DNA of 42,167 nt from Cypionkella sp. (GCA_025458085.1 JALOTC010000019.1:1-42167), one strand, 5' to 3'; shown: positions 17,667 to 28,216, numbered from the stretch's first letter. The notes: generated by a model from the letters alone, not told the origin. Numbers and translations: made by a program.

Positions 17667-19424
17667 TCATTTTTCGTGGTGCGCTTCGGCGGCGTCTTCG
17701 AGTTTCAGTTGGACTTTTGTGCGTCCGCCCCAGTGGTTCAATTCCAGCCGCCCGACAAGGTGAAAACGGCGGTGACCGGGGTTTTCCAGTGCGGGGCCAA
17801 GCGGGCCATCAAAAGCTCCAAAGGCCATGGCTTCGACCGCCGTGCCGCTGCCGTCAGAGAGCGTGAGGCGCAGATGGTTCTCGCCGATCCGTCGCCCGGC
17901 CACGGCCATATCGGCAAAGGCAAAGCGGGGGGCAGGGGCGGCAGCGCCGAAGGGGCCTGCCTGTTCGATCTGTTCCACCAGCGCCGGTGTCGCGGCGGAA
18001 GCCATGAGGAGGCTGTCCACCTTCATCTCGCGCGGGCCGTCCGACCCTGCCCCTTGGCGGGCCAGAAGTTCGGAAAGGCGCTCCATCGCCGCCTCAAGCT
18101 GCCCTGCCTCTACCGTCAGGCCTGCGGCCATCCGGTGGCCGCCGCCTTTCAGCAACAGCCCCTCTGCCGCCACGCGATGAACAGCAGCGCCGAGGTCCAC
18201 GCCAGAGATCGACCGGGCAGAGCCTTTGCCGATGCCACCTTCCAGCCCGATCACCACGGCAGGGCGGTTCGTTGCCTCTTTCAGTCGTGCGGCGACGATC
18301 CCCACCACGCCCGGATGCCAGCCTTCGCCCGCGGCCCAGACAAGGGGGCCGTCGATCCCTCGTGCTTCGGCCTGCGCCATAGCCTCTTCGCGGACCCGTT
18401 CGGTGATGTCGCGCCGCTCGGCGTTCAACTCTTCCAGCCGCGCGGCGATAGCGGCTGCCTTGCGCGGATCGTCGGTGGCCAAAAGCCGCGCGCCCAGATC
18501 GGCCTGACCGATCCGCCCGCCCGCATTGATCCGCGGCCCCAGCACATAGCCAAGCGCATAGGGCGTTGGGGCCTGATCCATCCGTGCCAGATCGGCGAGT
18601 GCCGTCAGCCCCACGCGCTCGCGCCGCGCCATGACCTTCAGCCCCTGCCGCACCAAGGCGCGGTTCACCCCGATCAAGGGCGCGACATCGGCCACGGTCG
18701 CCAGCGCCACAAGATCCAGCAGCGCCATCAGATCCGGTCCTTGCACGCCTTCGCTGCGCAGCCGGCGGTTCGCCTCTACCAGCATCAGGAACACCACCCC
18801 CGCCGCGCAGAGATGGCCAAGGCTGCCATCCTCATCCTGACGGTTGGGATTGACCACTGCCACGGCGGCGGGGAGCGTCTCTGCCCCAAGGTGATGGTCC
18901 AGCACCACAACATCGCAGCCTGCCGCGGCAATCGGCTCATGGCTCAGTGTCCCGCAATCGACGCAGAGGATCAGCCGGTGTTCCCGCCCGAGCGCCTGCA
19001 TCGCGGGCACATTCGGGCCGTAGCCTTCGTCGATACGGTCGGGGATATAGAGCGTGGCTTCATGCCCCATCGCGCGCAGCCATGTAAGCAACAGCGCCGC
19101 CGAGGACCCGCCATCCACATCATAATCGGCAAAAACCGCAATCTTCTCACGCCGCTTCAGTGCGGCGAGGAAACGCTCCGCCGCTGGTCCCATATCGCGT
19201 AGGGATAGCGGGTCTGGCAAAAGGTCGCGCAGGGCGGGCGCAAGGAAACCCGAGGCCTCTGCTGGGCTGACCCCGCGACGCACAAGGATTTGGCACAGCG
19301 ACAGCGGCAAGCGCGTGGCCTGCGCCATGGCTTCGGCAAGCCGCTCCTCCTCGCCCGTCGGGCCGACCCAACGGCGCCCGAGAAGCGAGCTTTCGACATT
19401 CAGAAAGGCACGGGGCTGTGACAT
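17667..19424 (-). CDS. recJ: Single-strand DNA exonuclease RecJ
   Basis: A 585-residue 5'-to-3' single-strand DNA exonuclease used in recombination and mismatch repair. The DHH-family metal motifs are present in order: FADYDVDG (residues 98-105), CVDCG (about 154-158) and LDHH (175-178). The DHHA1 motif KGGGHRMAAG is further on, and an OB-like C-terminal part ends in GGRTKVQLKLEDA. Length fits the family. It is the last gene of hom-glpX-recJ, 54 bases after glpX. ATG at 19424 is the first in frame. Confidence 0.97.
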   Translation of the reverse strand: MSQPRAFLNVESSLLGRRWVGPTGEEERLAEAMAQATRLPLSLCQILVRRGVSPAEASGFLAPALRDLLPDPLSLRDMGPAAERFLAALKRREKIAVFADYDVDGGSSAALLLTWLRAMGHEATLYIPDRIDEGYGPNVPAMQALGREHRLILCVDCGTLSHEPIAAAGCDVVVLDHHLGAETLPAAVAVVNPNRQDEDGSLGHLCAAGVVFLMLVEANRRLRSEGVQGPDLMALLDLVALATVADVAPLIGVNRALVRQGLKVMARRERVGLTALADLARMDQAPTPYALGYVLGPRINAGGRIGQADLGARLLATDDPRKAAAIAARLEELNAERRDITERVREEAMAQAEARGIDGPLVWAAGEGWHPGVVGIVAARLKEATNRPAVVIGLEGGIGKGSARSISGVDLGAAVHRVAAEGLLLKGGGHRMAAGLTVEAGQLEAAMERLSELLARQGAGSDGPREMKVDSLLMASAATPALVEQIEQAGPFGAAAPAPRFAFADMAVAGRRIGENHLRLTLSDGSGTAVEAMAFGAFDGPLGPALENPGHRRFHLVGRLELNHWGGRTKVQLKLEDAAEAHHEK

Positions 19425-19478
19425 GGCCTCAGCTTTGCCCCGTCACGCAGCAGAGCGCAAGGCGGGCCAGCGCCTTGG

Positions 19479-20444
19479 TCACTTCACCGGGTTGCGATAG
19501 GTCATGCGCCGCACCGACCCGGTCTTGGACCGCATCAGGATTGTCTCGGCGGTCAGATAGCCCGGTTCACGCTTGATGCCCGCCAGAAGGCTGCCATCGG
19601 TTACGCCGGTCGCGGCAAAGATCACATCGCCGCGTACCAGATCGTCACGGGTATAGACGCGGTCGAAATTGGTGATGCCGGCCTTCTTGGCGCGGGCTTT
19701 CTCGTCGTCGTTGCGGAACAGAAGCTTGCCGAAGAACTGCCCGCCCATGCATTTCAGCGCAGCCGCCGCCAGAACGCCTTCGGGCGCGCCGCCGGAACCC
19801 ATATACATGTCGATCCCTGTGACCTGCGGTTCGGCACAATGCATCACGCCTGCCACATCGCCATCGGTAATCAGCCGGATGGACGCGCCGGTGGAGCGGA
19901 TCTCGCGGATCATCTCTTCATGCCGGGGGCGTTCCAGAACGCAGACGGTGATATTCTCGGTCGACACCCCCTTGGCGGCGGCAAGGGCCGAAACACGCTC
20001 AGACGGGGACATGGCCATGGTCACGGTGCCGGGCTTGTAGCCGGGGCCAATGGCGAGCTTTTCCATGTAGACATCGGGCGCATGCAACAGCGTGCCGCGC
20101 GGGGCCATCGCGATCACGGTGAGCGCATTGGGCATGTCCTTGGCGGTCAGCGTGGTGCCTTCCAGCGGGTCAAGCGCGATATCCACCGCCGGGCCTTGCC
20201 CTGTGCCCACTTCCTCGCCGATGTAGAGCATCGGCGCCTCGTCACGTTCGCCTTCGCCGATCACCACGACGCCTGCGATATCCAGCAGGTTCAACTGGTC
20301 GCGCATGGCGTTGACAGCGGCCTGATCGGCGGCCTTTTCATCGCCGCGCCCGATCAGCCGGGCCGAGGCCAGAGCCGCCGCCTCTGATACGCGGGCAAGG
20401 CCCAGCGAAAGCAGGCGATCTTGGAATTCTGCGGCATTGGCCAT
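19479..20444 (-). CDS. glpX: Class II fructose-1,6-bisphosphatase
   Basis: About 321 residues, cytosolic. It removes the 1-phosphate of fructose 1,6-bisphosphate in gluconeogenesis and, in Calvin-cycle organisms, may also act on sedoheptulose bisphosphate. GlpX motifs are visible: VVIGEGERDEAPMLYIGEEVG and DPLEGTTLTAKDMPNALTV for metal and substrate binding, then GSGGAPEGVLAAAALKCMGG. The frame is open 21 codons upstream, but ATG at 20444 (MANAAEFQDRLLSLGLAR) has an AAGGGGA ribosome site and fits the family start. It lies between hom and recJ, as is usual in Rhodobacterales. Confidence 0.96.
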   Translation of the reverse strand: MANAAEFQDRLLSLGLARVSEAAALASARLIGRGDEKAADQAAVNAMRDQLNLLDIAGVVVIGEGERDEAPMLYIGEEVGTGQGPAVDIALDPLEGTTLTAKDMPNALTVIAMAPRGTLLHAPDVYMEKLAIGPGYKPGTVTMAMSPSERVSALAAAKGVSTENITVCVLERPRHEEMIREIRSTGASIRLITDGDVAGVMHCAEPQVTGIDMYMGSGGAPEGVLAAAALKCMGGQFFGKLLFRNDDEKARAKKAGITNFDRVYTRDDLVRGDVIFAATGVTDGSLLAGIKREPGYLTAETILMRSKTGSVRRMTYRNPVK

Positions 20445-20539
20445 GGTCTGTCCCCTTGTCTTGCGCCTCAACGCGCCTTTGCTGCCCGCATAGCGCGCAA
20501 GGGCCATGCGGGCAAGCGTGGTCGCGCTAACGCAAGGGG

Positions 20540-21844
20540 TCAGACCTCTTCGATGCGGATCGCGACCGGTTGGCCTACCAGAACGCCGGTCGCAGCAAAG
20601 CCTGCCATGGCATGGGCGATGTCTGCGGGGGCAGCCTTGTGCGTGACGATGAGGACAACGGCCTTTTCGTCGGCCTCGCCCGGCTGGTTCAACTGGCGCA
20701 TCTGATCGATGGAGATGCCCGCCTCGCCGATGCAGGTGGCGATTTTTGCCAAAGCGCCCGGCTTATCCAAAAGCGTCATGCGCAGGTAATAGGGCGCAGG
20801 CGTGGCGGATCGCGCGGGGACCGCTTCTTTGAGCGTGGCGGCAGGCTGGCCAAAGGTGGACAGCCGCGTGCCGCGCGCAAGGTCGATCACATCCGCCATT
20901 ACCGCGCTTGCTGTCGGGCCTTCGCCCGCGCCGGGGCCACGCATCACGATCTGGCCCACGCTGTCGCCTTCCAGCACGACCATGTTGGTCCCGCCCTGCA
21001 ACTGGCCCAAGGGGCTTTCGGCGGGCACGAGGCAAGGCGTCATGCGTTGCTCCAACCCCCGGCCTGTCATCTGCGCCACGCCCAAGAGCTTGATGTGATA
21101 GCCCATGTCATCGGCAAGCTGGATATCTTCAATCGAGACATCGCCGATGCCCTGCAATTCCACGTGGTCGAAGGCGACCTTGGTGCCAAAGGCGATGGCG
21201 GCGAGAAGCGAAAGCTTATGTCCCGCATCAATCCCCCCAACATCAAGGTTCGGGTCCGCTTCCAGATAGCCAAGCTGGCGGGCTTCCTCGAACACCACCT
21301 CATAGGGCAGGCCCGCGTTCTGCATCCGGGTCAGGATGTAGTTGCAGGTGCCGTTCATCACGCCCATGACGCGGGTCATGCGGTTACCGGCCAGCCCTTC
21401 GGTCAGGGCCTTGATCACCGGGATCCCGCCTGCCACTGCCGCCTCGAACCGGATCACACGGCCTGCGGCCTCTGCCGCCTCGGCCAGGGCTTGGCCGTGA
21501 TGGGCCAGCAGCGCCTTGTTGGCCGTGACCACATCCTTTCCCGCGGCAATCGCGGCTTCGGTCGCATCGCGGGCCGGGCCTTCATGGCCGCCCATCACCT
21601 CGACAAAAACATCTACATCCGCGCGCCGGGCCAGCGCGACCGGGTCGGTCTCCCATTCATAATCCGACAGATCGGCATCACGGTTCTTCGTCCGATCCCG
21701 GGCGGAAACGGCGGTGATGACCACGGGTCTGCCCGCACGGGCTGCGATCAAATCGGCATGGCGCTGCACAATCTTGACCACGCCGATGCCCACGGTGCCC
21801 AGACCGGCAAGGCCAAGACGCAGGGGAGTGGCAGAGGCTGGCAT
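20540..21844 (-). CDS. hom: Homoserine dehydrogenase
   Basis: About 434 residues. It reduces aspartate semialdehyde to homoserine with NAD(P)H, the branch point to threonine and methionine. The N-terminal nucleotide-binding motif is GLAGLGTVGIGV, the catalytic part includes VTANKALLAHHG and GGIPVIKALTEGLAGN, and a C-terminal ACT domain (YLRMTLLDKPGALAKIA) suggests feedback control by threonine. The open frame extends 94 codons upstream, but ATG at 21844 (MPASATPLRLGLAGLG) matches the family length. It begins the hom-glpX-recJ cluster. Confidence 0.96.
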   Translation of the reverse strand: MPASATPLRLGLAGLGTVGIGVVKIVQRHADLIAARAGRPVVITAVSARDRTKNRDADLSDYEWETDPVALARRADVDVFVEVMGGHEGPARDATEAAIAAGKDVVTANKALLAHHGQALAEAAEAAGRVIRFEAAVAGGIPVIKALTEGLAGNRMTRVMGVMNGTCNYILTRMQNAGLPYEVVFEEARQLGYLEADPNLDVGGIDAGHKLSLLAAIAFGTKVAFDHVELQGIGDVSIEDIQLADDMGYHIKLLGVAQMTGRGLEQRMTPCLVPAESPLGQLQGGTNMVVLEGDSVGQIVMRGPGAGEGPTASAVMADVIDLARGTRLSTFGQPAATLKEAVPARSATPAPYYLRMTLLDKPGALAKIATCIGEAGISIDQMRQLNQPGEADEKAVVLIVTHKAAPADIAHAMAGFAATGVLVGQPVAIRIEEV

Positions 21845-21926
21845 GGGGTTGCTCCATCGGTGAGGTTGGGCAGGTCTTAGCCCGTCTCCGTGGCCAAGGC
21901 AACGCGGGTGCAGGGTGGCTTCCGCG

Positions 21927-22223
21927 CTATCGCAACCGGTCTGCGCGGGCGCGCAACGCAGCGAGCCGCGCCTCCATCGGGTCAATCGCAGCTTCGGCAA
22001 CGCCTGCGCTCTCCGCTTCGGCCAGAATCGCATCAATCGGCACAAGCTCGGGCTGCGCAAGTCCAGCGGTTGCATCCTGCTCTGCTGTGGGGCGGGGCAG
22101 AGGCGCGCAGGCGGCAAACAGTCCAAGCGTCAAGGCGGCAAGGCAGGGCCCCATGCTCCGGCGAAGGCGGATAGCCCCGGCTTGCGGGCAGCGCGGTGAT
22201 CGGGGCGAATGTTGCCTGTTCAT
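21927..22223 (-). CDS. Small putative lipoprotein
   Basis: A 98-residue product with a hydrophobic segment ending in a plausible lipobox (CLAALTLGLFAAC, cysteine near residue 38). The rest is alanine/glutamate-rich and looks helical (AILAEAESAGVAEAAIDPMEARLAALRARADRL). The start is uncertain: ATG at 22223 gives a long basic leader, and ATG at 22154 removes all positive charge before the hydrophobic part. It lies upstream of hom on the same strand. No family is recognised. Confidence 0.5.
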   Translation of the reverse strand: MNRQHSPRSPRCPQAGAIRLRRSMGPCLAALTLGLFAACAPLPRPTAEQDATAGLAQPELVPIDAILAEAESAGVAEAAIDPMEARLAALRARADRLR

Positions 22224-22377
22224 CTGGACCTATGACGAGCTTTGCACCGACCCTAGGGCCGCGCAAGAGCGGCGGCAAGGGCTGAGCGTGCCGCAAAAGG
22301 GCTTTGCGGGGCAATGCCCTCTCGACGCGGAGGGCCACCTCGCCTATCTGAAGGGCGCCTTGCCGCGAGAAATCCAG

Positions 22378-22878
22378 ATGACCGATCACAAGCCCTCTGC
22401 TGACCCCGTTCTTGCCGAACTGCGCCCTTCGGCCCCGCGGCGCCTGTTGGGCGTGGCGATCCTTGCGGCGCTTGGCCTATCGATGCTGTGGATGGTGCTT
22501 ACCGCGCCAACCCTGGGCTTTGGCTGGCGGATTTTTGTCTTGCTGGGCGCGGCCCTGTCGATCTGGCTTGCGGTACGCATGTGGCAGACGACCGGGGGAC
22601 CAGGCCTTGTGCTGACAAGGACAGTCCTGCGCGATGACCGGGGCCATGTGATCGCGCGGGTCGAGGATATGCTTTCGGTGGACAGGACCGTCTTTGCCTT
22701 CAAACCGGCGGGTGGCTTTACCGTTGTAACCCGCACCCCCGGCGCGCGCGGCTGGGCGCCTGGCCTGTGGTGGCGATTGGGGCGGCGGATCGGGGTGGGC
22801 GGCATCACCCACAAGCACGAAGGTCGCTATATGGCGGATATCCTGACCGACATGATTGCCTCGCGCAGCAGGGGCTAA
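22378..22878 (+). CDS. Uncharacterised two-TM membrane protein
   Basis: About 166 residues. Two adjacent transmembrane segments (LLGVAILAALGLSMLWMVL and FVLLGAALSIWLAVRMW) are followed by a cytoplasmic domain (LTRTVLRDDRGHVIARVEDMLSVDR…). The C-terminus has a basic stretch (WWRLGRRIGVGGITHKHEGRYMADIL). The frame is open further upstream, but ATG at 22378 gives the expected short N-terminus. It is convergent with the TadE-like gene that ends at 22896. The fold resembles small PH-like membrane proteins, but I cannot assign a family. Confidence 0.75.
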   Translation: MTDHKPSADPVLAELRPSAPRRLLGVAILAALGLSMLWMVLTAPTLGFGWRIFVLLGAALSIWLAVRMWQTTGGPGLVLTRTVLRDDRGHVIARVEDMLSVDRTVFAFKPAGGFTVVTRTPGARGWAPGLWWRLGRRIGVGGITHKHEGRYMADILTDMIASRSRG

Positions 22879-22895
22879 ACCCCGCTGCATGCGTT

Positions 22896-23492
22896 CTAGC
22901 CGCAGGCCACGTTCTGCAAGCAAATCTTTGACAGGAAACGCGGTCTGGTCGGAATGAACAGATCGAATTCCGTTTCGCCCACATACATGTTGAAGGCAGG
23001 CGCTTGGGCCACCGACGGGGTGAATTGCACCCGCGCCTCCACGAGGATGAGGGAATCCCCGTCGCTGACGATGGGCAGGTTGGGTACCAAAGCCTGAAGC
23101 GACGTCGTGGTCAGTTGCGGCAGTTCTGCATAAGGCGACCGCGACCAGATCACCTCATAGCGCGACCGCACCCCGCTGTAAGTGATCGAGGTTACGCGCA
23201 TCTGCACCGGCAGGTCGTTGCCCATCATGTATTCCATGACATCATGCAAGCCGTTGAGATACTGCACATTGATCGTCCGCGTCTCGCGCGAGATCAGGTC
23301 AGAAACGGCATAGGCGGCTTTTTCCGCCGTATTCAGCGAACGATAGGCATCCCAGTAGGAATAGACACCCACGGTCGCGAACAAAAAGACGGGGAGTGCG
23401 ATGATGAATTCATGCACGATGATCCCGTCGGTCCGCTGCAAAAAGCGGCCGATCAAGTGACGCAGATGCTTTTGGATGGACGGCAAGTTCAT
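22896..23492 (-). CDS. TadE-like pseudopilin protein
   Basis: 198 residues. A basic N-terminus is followed by one TM segment of the TadE type (IIVHEFIIALPVFLFATVGVYSYWDAYRS), with the glutamate ahead of the hydrophobic stretch typical of TadE/TadF pseudopilins. The rest is a periplasmic domain with a cysteine-containing tail (ICLQNVACG). It is the third gene of a minus-strand set with a vWA/TadG protein and another TadE-like protein. Such proteins help assemble Tad/Flp pili or related surface structures; no other tad gene is in view. Confidence 0.8.
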   Translation of the reverse strand: MNLPSIQKHLRHLIGRFLQRTDGIIVHEFIIALPVFLFATVGVYSYWDAYRSLNTAEKAAYAVSDLISRETRTINVQYLNGLHDVMEYMMGNDLPVQMRVTSITYSGVRSRYEVIWSRSPYAELPQLTTTSLQALVPNLPIVSDGDSLILVEARVQFTPSVAQAPAFNMYVGETEFDLFIPTRPRFLSKICLQNVACG

Positions 23493-23505
23493 CGCGTCTC
23501 TCCTC

Positions 23506-24042
23506 TTACGGTTCGTTCACGAAGGCAGAGGCGGCGACCATCGCGAAGCCACCCTGAGGATCTTTTTCAAGCCCTGCACCAATCCCCACTCCGGGAAAGA
23601 CAGGTTCGACCAGAACGCAGGCCCGCATCAGCATGATCTGGTTTTGCGCCCCAGGCGAGAACGTGACGACCGGCTGAAGGGGCTGCTCCCGGTCTGTGCA
23701 GCTGACAGGTGTCGCTGGCATCGCCCATGTGGCTGTATTGACCGGCTGAAGTTCGATCATGAGCGTGTCACGGCAATTCGTCAGGATCGCGGCCCGGCTA
23801 CAGATTTCGTCCTTGAGCGTGTCAGAGCTTGGATTCTGCATCCGACCTAGCCGAAGCTCGCGCATCGACATATCCACGGCATGTTCCATCATCACCTGTT
23901 TGGTCATGATCAAGCCCAGTTCCGTGGCCCAGATGAACATGAAGAACACAACCGGGAACAGCAGCGCGAATTCGACGGTTACCGTTCCTTCCTCTTTGCG
24001 CAGGAAGGCGCGCGGGAGGAACCGAAATGCTTTGTGGGTCAT
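23506..24042 (-). CDS. TadE/TadG-like pseudopilin protein
   Basis: 178 residues. The N-terminus LRKEEGTVTVEFALLFPVVFFMFIWATELG is a textbook TadE segment: a G-T-V-x-V-E-F-A-L-x-x-P motif entering a single membrane helix. The remainder is exported. Its ATG overlaps the stop of the upstream vWA protein gene by four bases (ATGA), so the two are translationally coupled, and the next TadE-like gene follows after 13 bases. It probably works with those products at the cell surface. Confidence 0.88.
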   Translation of the reverse strand: MTHKAFRFLPRAFLRKEEGTVTVEFALLFPVVFFMFIWATELGLIMTKQVMMEHAVDMSMRELRLGRMQNPSSDTLKDEICSRAAILTNCRDTLMIELQPVNTATWAMPATPVSCTDREQPLQPVVTFSPGAQNQIMLMRACVLVEPVFPGVGIGAGLEKDPQGGFAMVAASAFVNEP

Positions 24043-25745
24043 TGCGTCAATCTCAACTGGCTGATGTTCGACGCGATTGCGCGGAAGGCAGAACGGATCT
24101 CCAGCCCATCGGCATTGAAATAATGGCTCGGTGACATGGCACAGTTCGCAATCGCTGTTCGGCCATTTTCAGGCGCCTCGAAGGCAATGCCATAGACGAT
24201 AACCTCTTCAGCGCGCGCCATGTCACACAGGCCGTCTAGCTGGCTGTCCATCGTTTCAATCGGGGTGCGGGCGCGGAAGACATTCATCTGTGCATCCATC
24301 CTGGTTTGGCCACCGCCAAAGGGGCGGGCATAAAGCTGCCAGGCTACCCATTGCATACGATTACGCTGCCAGACCTGATCCCATCGCTGCTGCGTCGCGC
24401 CTGTCGTCGCAGTGCTCGGGTTGTAGCATGCAGAACCGCTGGGTGATGATCCACGCCAAGCGCGCGATTGCCATTGACCCAGATGGGGCACCCAGAAGGG
24501 GCGGCTGTTGCACAGGCGGGTGGAGTTCGAGTTATCGACCTGGCTGGCATGAAAGATGGAGTACCGATTGTCGCTGTCGCCGAAGTAGATCGGCGACATT
24601 TCTGTTCGATAGCCGTTGTTCAAGCGCTCTTCGGCAAAATGCTCACCATCTGTCATCAGCACGATGATCTTAAGCGTATCTTCCTGCTTGTAGTTATAGG
24701 GGCGGTTGTTCAGGTGGGCCGGAATCAATCCCGCAGTGACCAGCGCCTGCTGCTGGGGCCGGAAGGCGGGGTCAAGCATGGCAAGGCCCCATTTGAAGCC
24801 GGCGTTGATCGACGTTGCGCCCACAGCCTGAAGCCCGCTGATCCGATTCTTAAGAAGCGTGGCATTGCGCGTCGGCGGGACAACCTGGTTCACGCTGCGA
24901 GGCGGGCACCATTTATTGGCCTCACGCGGGGTCGCGCCGCTCGTCTCGCTCGTATTGGCGGGGTCGACAAAGCTGTTGCTCTGGCTGGTGGGCGAAAATG
25001 TATCCACATCCCCGGTGACCGGAAGCGGCGTTGCCGAGGACAAGGACATGCCGGAATATACCGCAGCGGGCAGGTCGAAGCAGTTCACATTCGCACGCCC
25101 ATGATCGAATTGCCGGTTAAAGAGCTGCTGCATGTTTTCGGGCAGGTTTACCTGTCCGTTGAACGGGACGATCCCGATCGAGATGCGATTTTCCGTGTCG
25201 TTTTCGAAAACCGTGTCGACGAATTCGCGCGCGGCGCTTTGCAGGTTGGTGAGGCGGCTATTCGATCCCATTGACCCCGAAACGTCGAGGACCAGCATGA
25301 TTTCGAGATTTGTAATCCGCTGTTCAGCCGCCGAAAAGGCACGCGCTTGCAGCGTCGCTTCTTCGAAACGGTCGATCAGATCAAGGAAAATGGGGTTGGT
25401 TTCCGCCCGCGCCTCGACTTCAACCGTGCGGGCGTTGATTGCCGTTGTCACGCGGACCATGGTCAGTTTGTCGGCCAAGCCAGCCTTTTCGAAGTAATCC
25501 CGCGCCACGTCTTCGGGATCAAGCTGCTGTGACAGTGAAGCGGAGGCCAGTGTTGCGCGGTCGGCGGTCTGCTGCAAATTCGTGCGCGTGGTTTCATATT
25601 TCATGATGTCCAGCCCCATACCGGCAAGGACAAGCATCGTGATCAGCATGATTGCCGTGAAGATCAGGATGGTGCCGTCCTCGGCCCGGCCAAAGCCCGC
25701 CGCACGGCGCACAAGGCGTGAAGTGATCGACATTCTGAACGACAT
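24039..25745 (-). CDS. TadG-like protein with von Willebrand A domain
   Basis: About 568 residues. The N-terminal Tad-type segment EDGTILIFTAIMLITMLVLAGMGLDIMKYE (about residues 22-51) anchors it in the membrane, followed by a coiled region rich in Gln/Ala. A vWA domain starts near residue 148, with the metal-binding motif LDVSGSMG (153-160) and later VLMTDGEHFAEE. ATG at 25745 is chosen over the longer frame to 25850 because it places the Tad segment in its usual position; ATG at 25733 is also possible. It is first in a three-gene operon with two TadE-like proteins and probably has an adhesive or pilus-assembly role. Confidence 0.9.
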   Translation of the reverse strand: MSFRMSITSRLVRRAAGFGRAEDGTILIFTAIMLITMLVLAGMGLDIMKYETTRTNLQQTADRATLASASLSQQLDPEDVARDYFEKAGLADKLTMVRVTTAINARTVEVEARAETNPIFLDLIDRFEEATLQARAFSAAEQRITNLEIMLVLDVSGSMGSNSRLTNLQSAAREFVDTVFENDTENRISIGIVPFNGQVNLPENMQQLFNRQFDHGRANVNCFDLPAAVYSGMSLSSATPLPVTGDVDTFSPTSQSNSFVDPANTSETSGATPREANKWCPPRSVNQVVPPTRNATLLKNRISGLQAVGATSINAGFKWGLAMLDPAFRPQQQALVTAGLIPAHLNNRPYNYKQEDTLKIIVLMTDGEHFAEERLNNGYRTEMSPIYFGDSDNRYSIFHASQVDNSNSTRLCNSRPFWVPHLGQWQSRAWRGSSPSGSACYNPSTATTGATQQRWDQVWQRNRMQWVAWQLYARPFGGGQTRMDAQMNVFRARTPIETMDSQLDGLCDMARAEEVIVYGIAFEAPENGRTAIANCAMSPSHYFNADGLEIRSAFRAIASNISQLRLTQ

Positions 25746-26106
25746 GGTCAAACCTTTCGAAGCCCGCACACCCAAAAGGGGCGCCCGGATGCGTTCCACG
25801 AGAGGCCAAGTAATCGATTCACCGGGGCGAAAATGTGGCAAATCGTTCACAACCGAAGGATTGCCGAACCCATACGAAACGATAGCACATGGTCTTTCGT
25901 ATTGTTTGGCGATTGGCGACAGCGATCCCCGGTAGATCGGTCCGATGCCTCAGGGTTTAGGCCAAGATAGCGAATCCGTGCCAGAGCAATCGCGAATCGG
26001 TTCAGCAACCAGAGGCGCTGCCTTTTTCCTGCTATCCAAAGACAAAGCTGCCGTTATGGTCTGAGGTGGGTGCCCAGATGCATCCTGCATGAAAAGGAGG
26101 ATACTC
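25746..26106. other. Divergent promoter region between TadG-like and dehydrogenase genes
   Basis: 361 bases without a gene, separating two divergently transcribed units, so it should hold two promoters. It contains a long inverted repeat at 25872-25902 and the strong ribosome site of the dehydrogenase. No small open frame looks real. Confidence 0.55.
25872..25902. promoter_or_regulatory. ATACGAAA inverted repeat
   Basis: A perfect 8-base inverted repeat (ATACGAAA at 25872-25879, TTTCGTAT at 25895-25902) with a 15-base spacer lies in the middle of a divergent promoter region. Half-sites are 23 bases apart start to start, about two helical turns. It is a candidate operator for either the TadG-like operon or the dehydrogenase. 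Confidence 0.4.
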
Positions 26107-27540
<1,434 letters not shown>

Positions 27541-27652
27541 TGGCGTAACCGCTGGCGCGGTTGTGACCGAACGTGAAGGGGCCGGGGTGAACGGCCACGG
27601 CGCGGCCTGCGTAAAGGGAGCACATTGTCCCCTTACAGAAGGAAGCCTTGCC

Positions 27653-28087
27653 ATGGACCACGCCTTCGCCCTGATCAACCGCACGGCTCGCGCCTTGCCG
27701 CGTTTTGGTTTTGCCCATTGGTTCCTGCGTCTGCCGCTGGCAGGTGTTTTGATGCAGAACGGGTTGCAGAAATTTCCGCTCTCCGCCGCCGAGGCGGAGG
27801 GGTTCGGCCTACCCTTCTTCCTTTGGGCCATGGCCGCAGGGGGAGAGGTTGCGGTAGCGATCCTCCTCGTGCTGGGCGGGGTGTTGCGTGGCGCAGCAGG
27901 TGATCTGGTCACGCGCCTTGCTGGGGCAGGGGCCGCCGCCATCGTGGCCGGGGTGATCTATGTTGCCTACTGGGCCCCGCCACTGGAGCTTTTGATGTTC
28001 AACCAGTTTCATCTGATGCTCTTGGCGGGCGGCCTTTTCCTTGCCCTGCAAGGGTCAACCCAGCCAGAGACGGCGCGCGAGGGCTGA
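27653..28087 (+). CDS. DoxX-family membrane protein
   Basis: 144 residues with about four transmembrane segments. Features of the DoxX family are LRLPLAGVLMQNGLQKFPL near the N-terminus and FFLWAMAAGGEVAVAILLVLGG in the middle. The frame is open further upstream into the dehydrogenase, but ATG at 27653 has an AGAAGGAAG ribosome site. An imperfect inverted repeat (GTAAAGGG/CCCCTTAC, 27611-27636) lies just upstream. It follows the dehydrogenase by 112 bases and may share its transcript. Function is unclear. Confidence 0.85.
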   Translation: MDHAFALINRTARALPRFGFAHWFLRLPLAGVLMQNGLQKFPLSAAEAEGFGLPFFLWAMAAGGEVAVAILLVLGGVLRGAAGDLVTRLAGAGAAAIVAGVIYVAYWAPPLELLMFNQFHLMLLAGGLFLALQGSTQPETAREG

Positions 28088-28154
28088 GAATCCGCGTGCC
28101 CCGCGCCCGTCCCTTTTGAGCGGCGGGCTATGCTCGAAAACGACATGGCGAGTC

Positions 28155-28194
28155 GCCCCCGGTCCTTGCAGGGCCGGGGGCAACGTGCTTTTTT
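28155..28194 (+). terminator. Hairpin with T-run in the soxB leader
   Basis: The stem GCCCCCGG (28155-28162) pairs with CCGGGGGC (28174-28181); a T-run (28189-28194) follows after seven bases. It lies 68 bases after the DoxX stop and just upstream of soxB. It most simply ends the dehydrogenase-DoxX transcript, with the soxB promoter overlapping or downstream. A role as an attenuator of soxB is possible but unproven. Confidence 0.7.
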
Positions 28195-28216
28195 CAGCGA
28201 AGCGGAGAGGGGCGTC

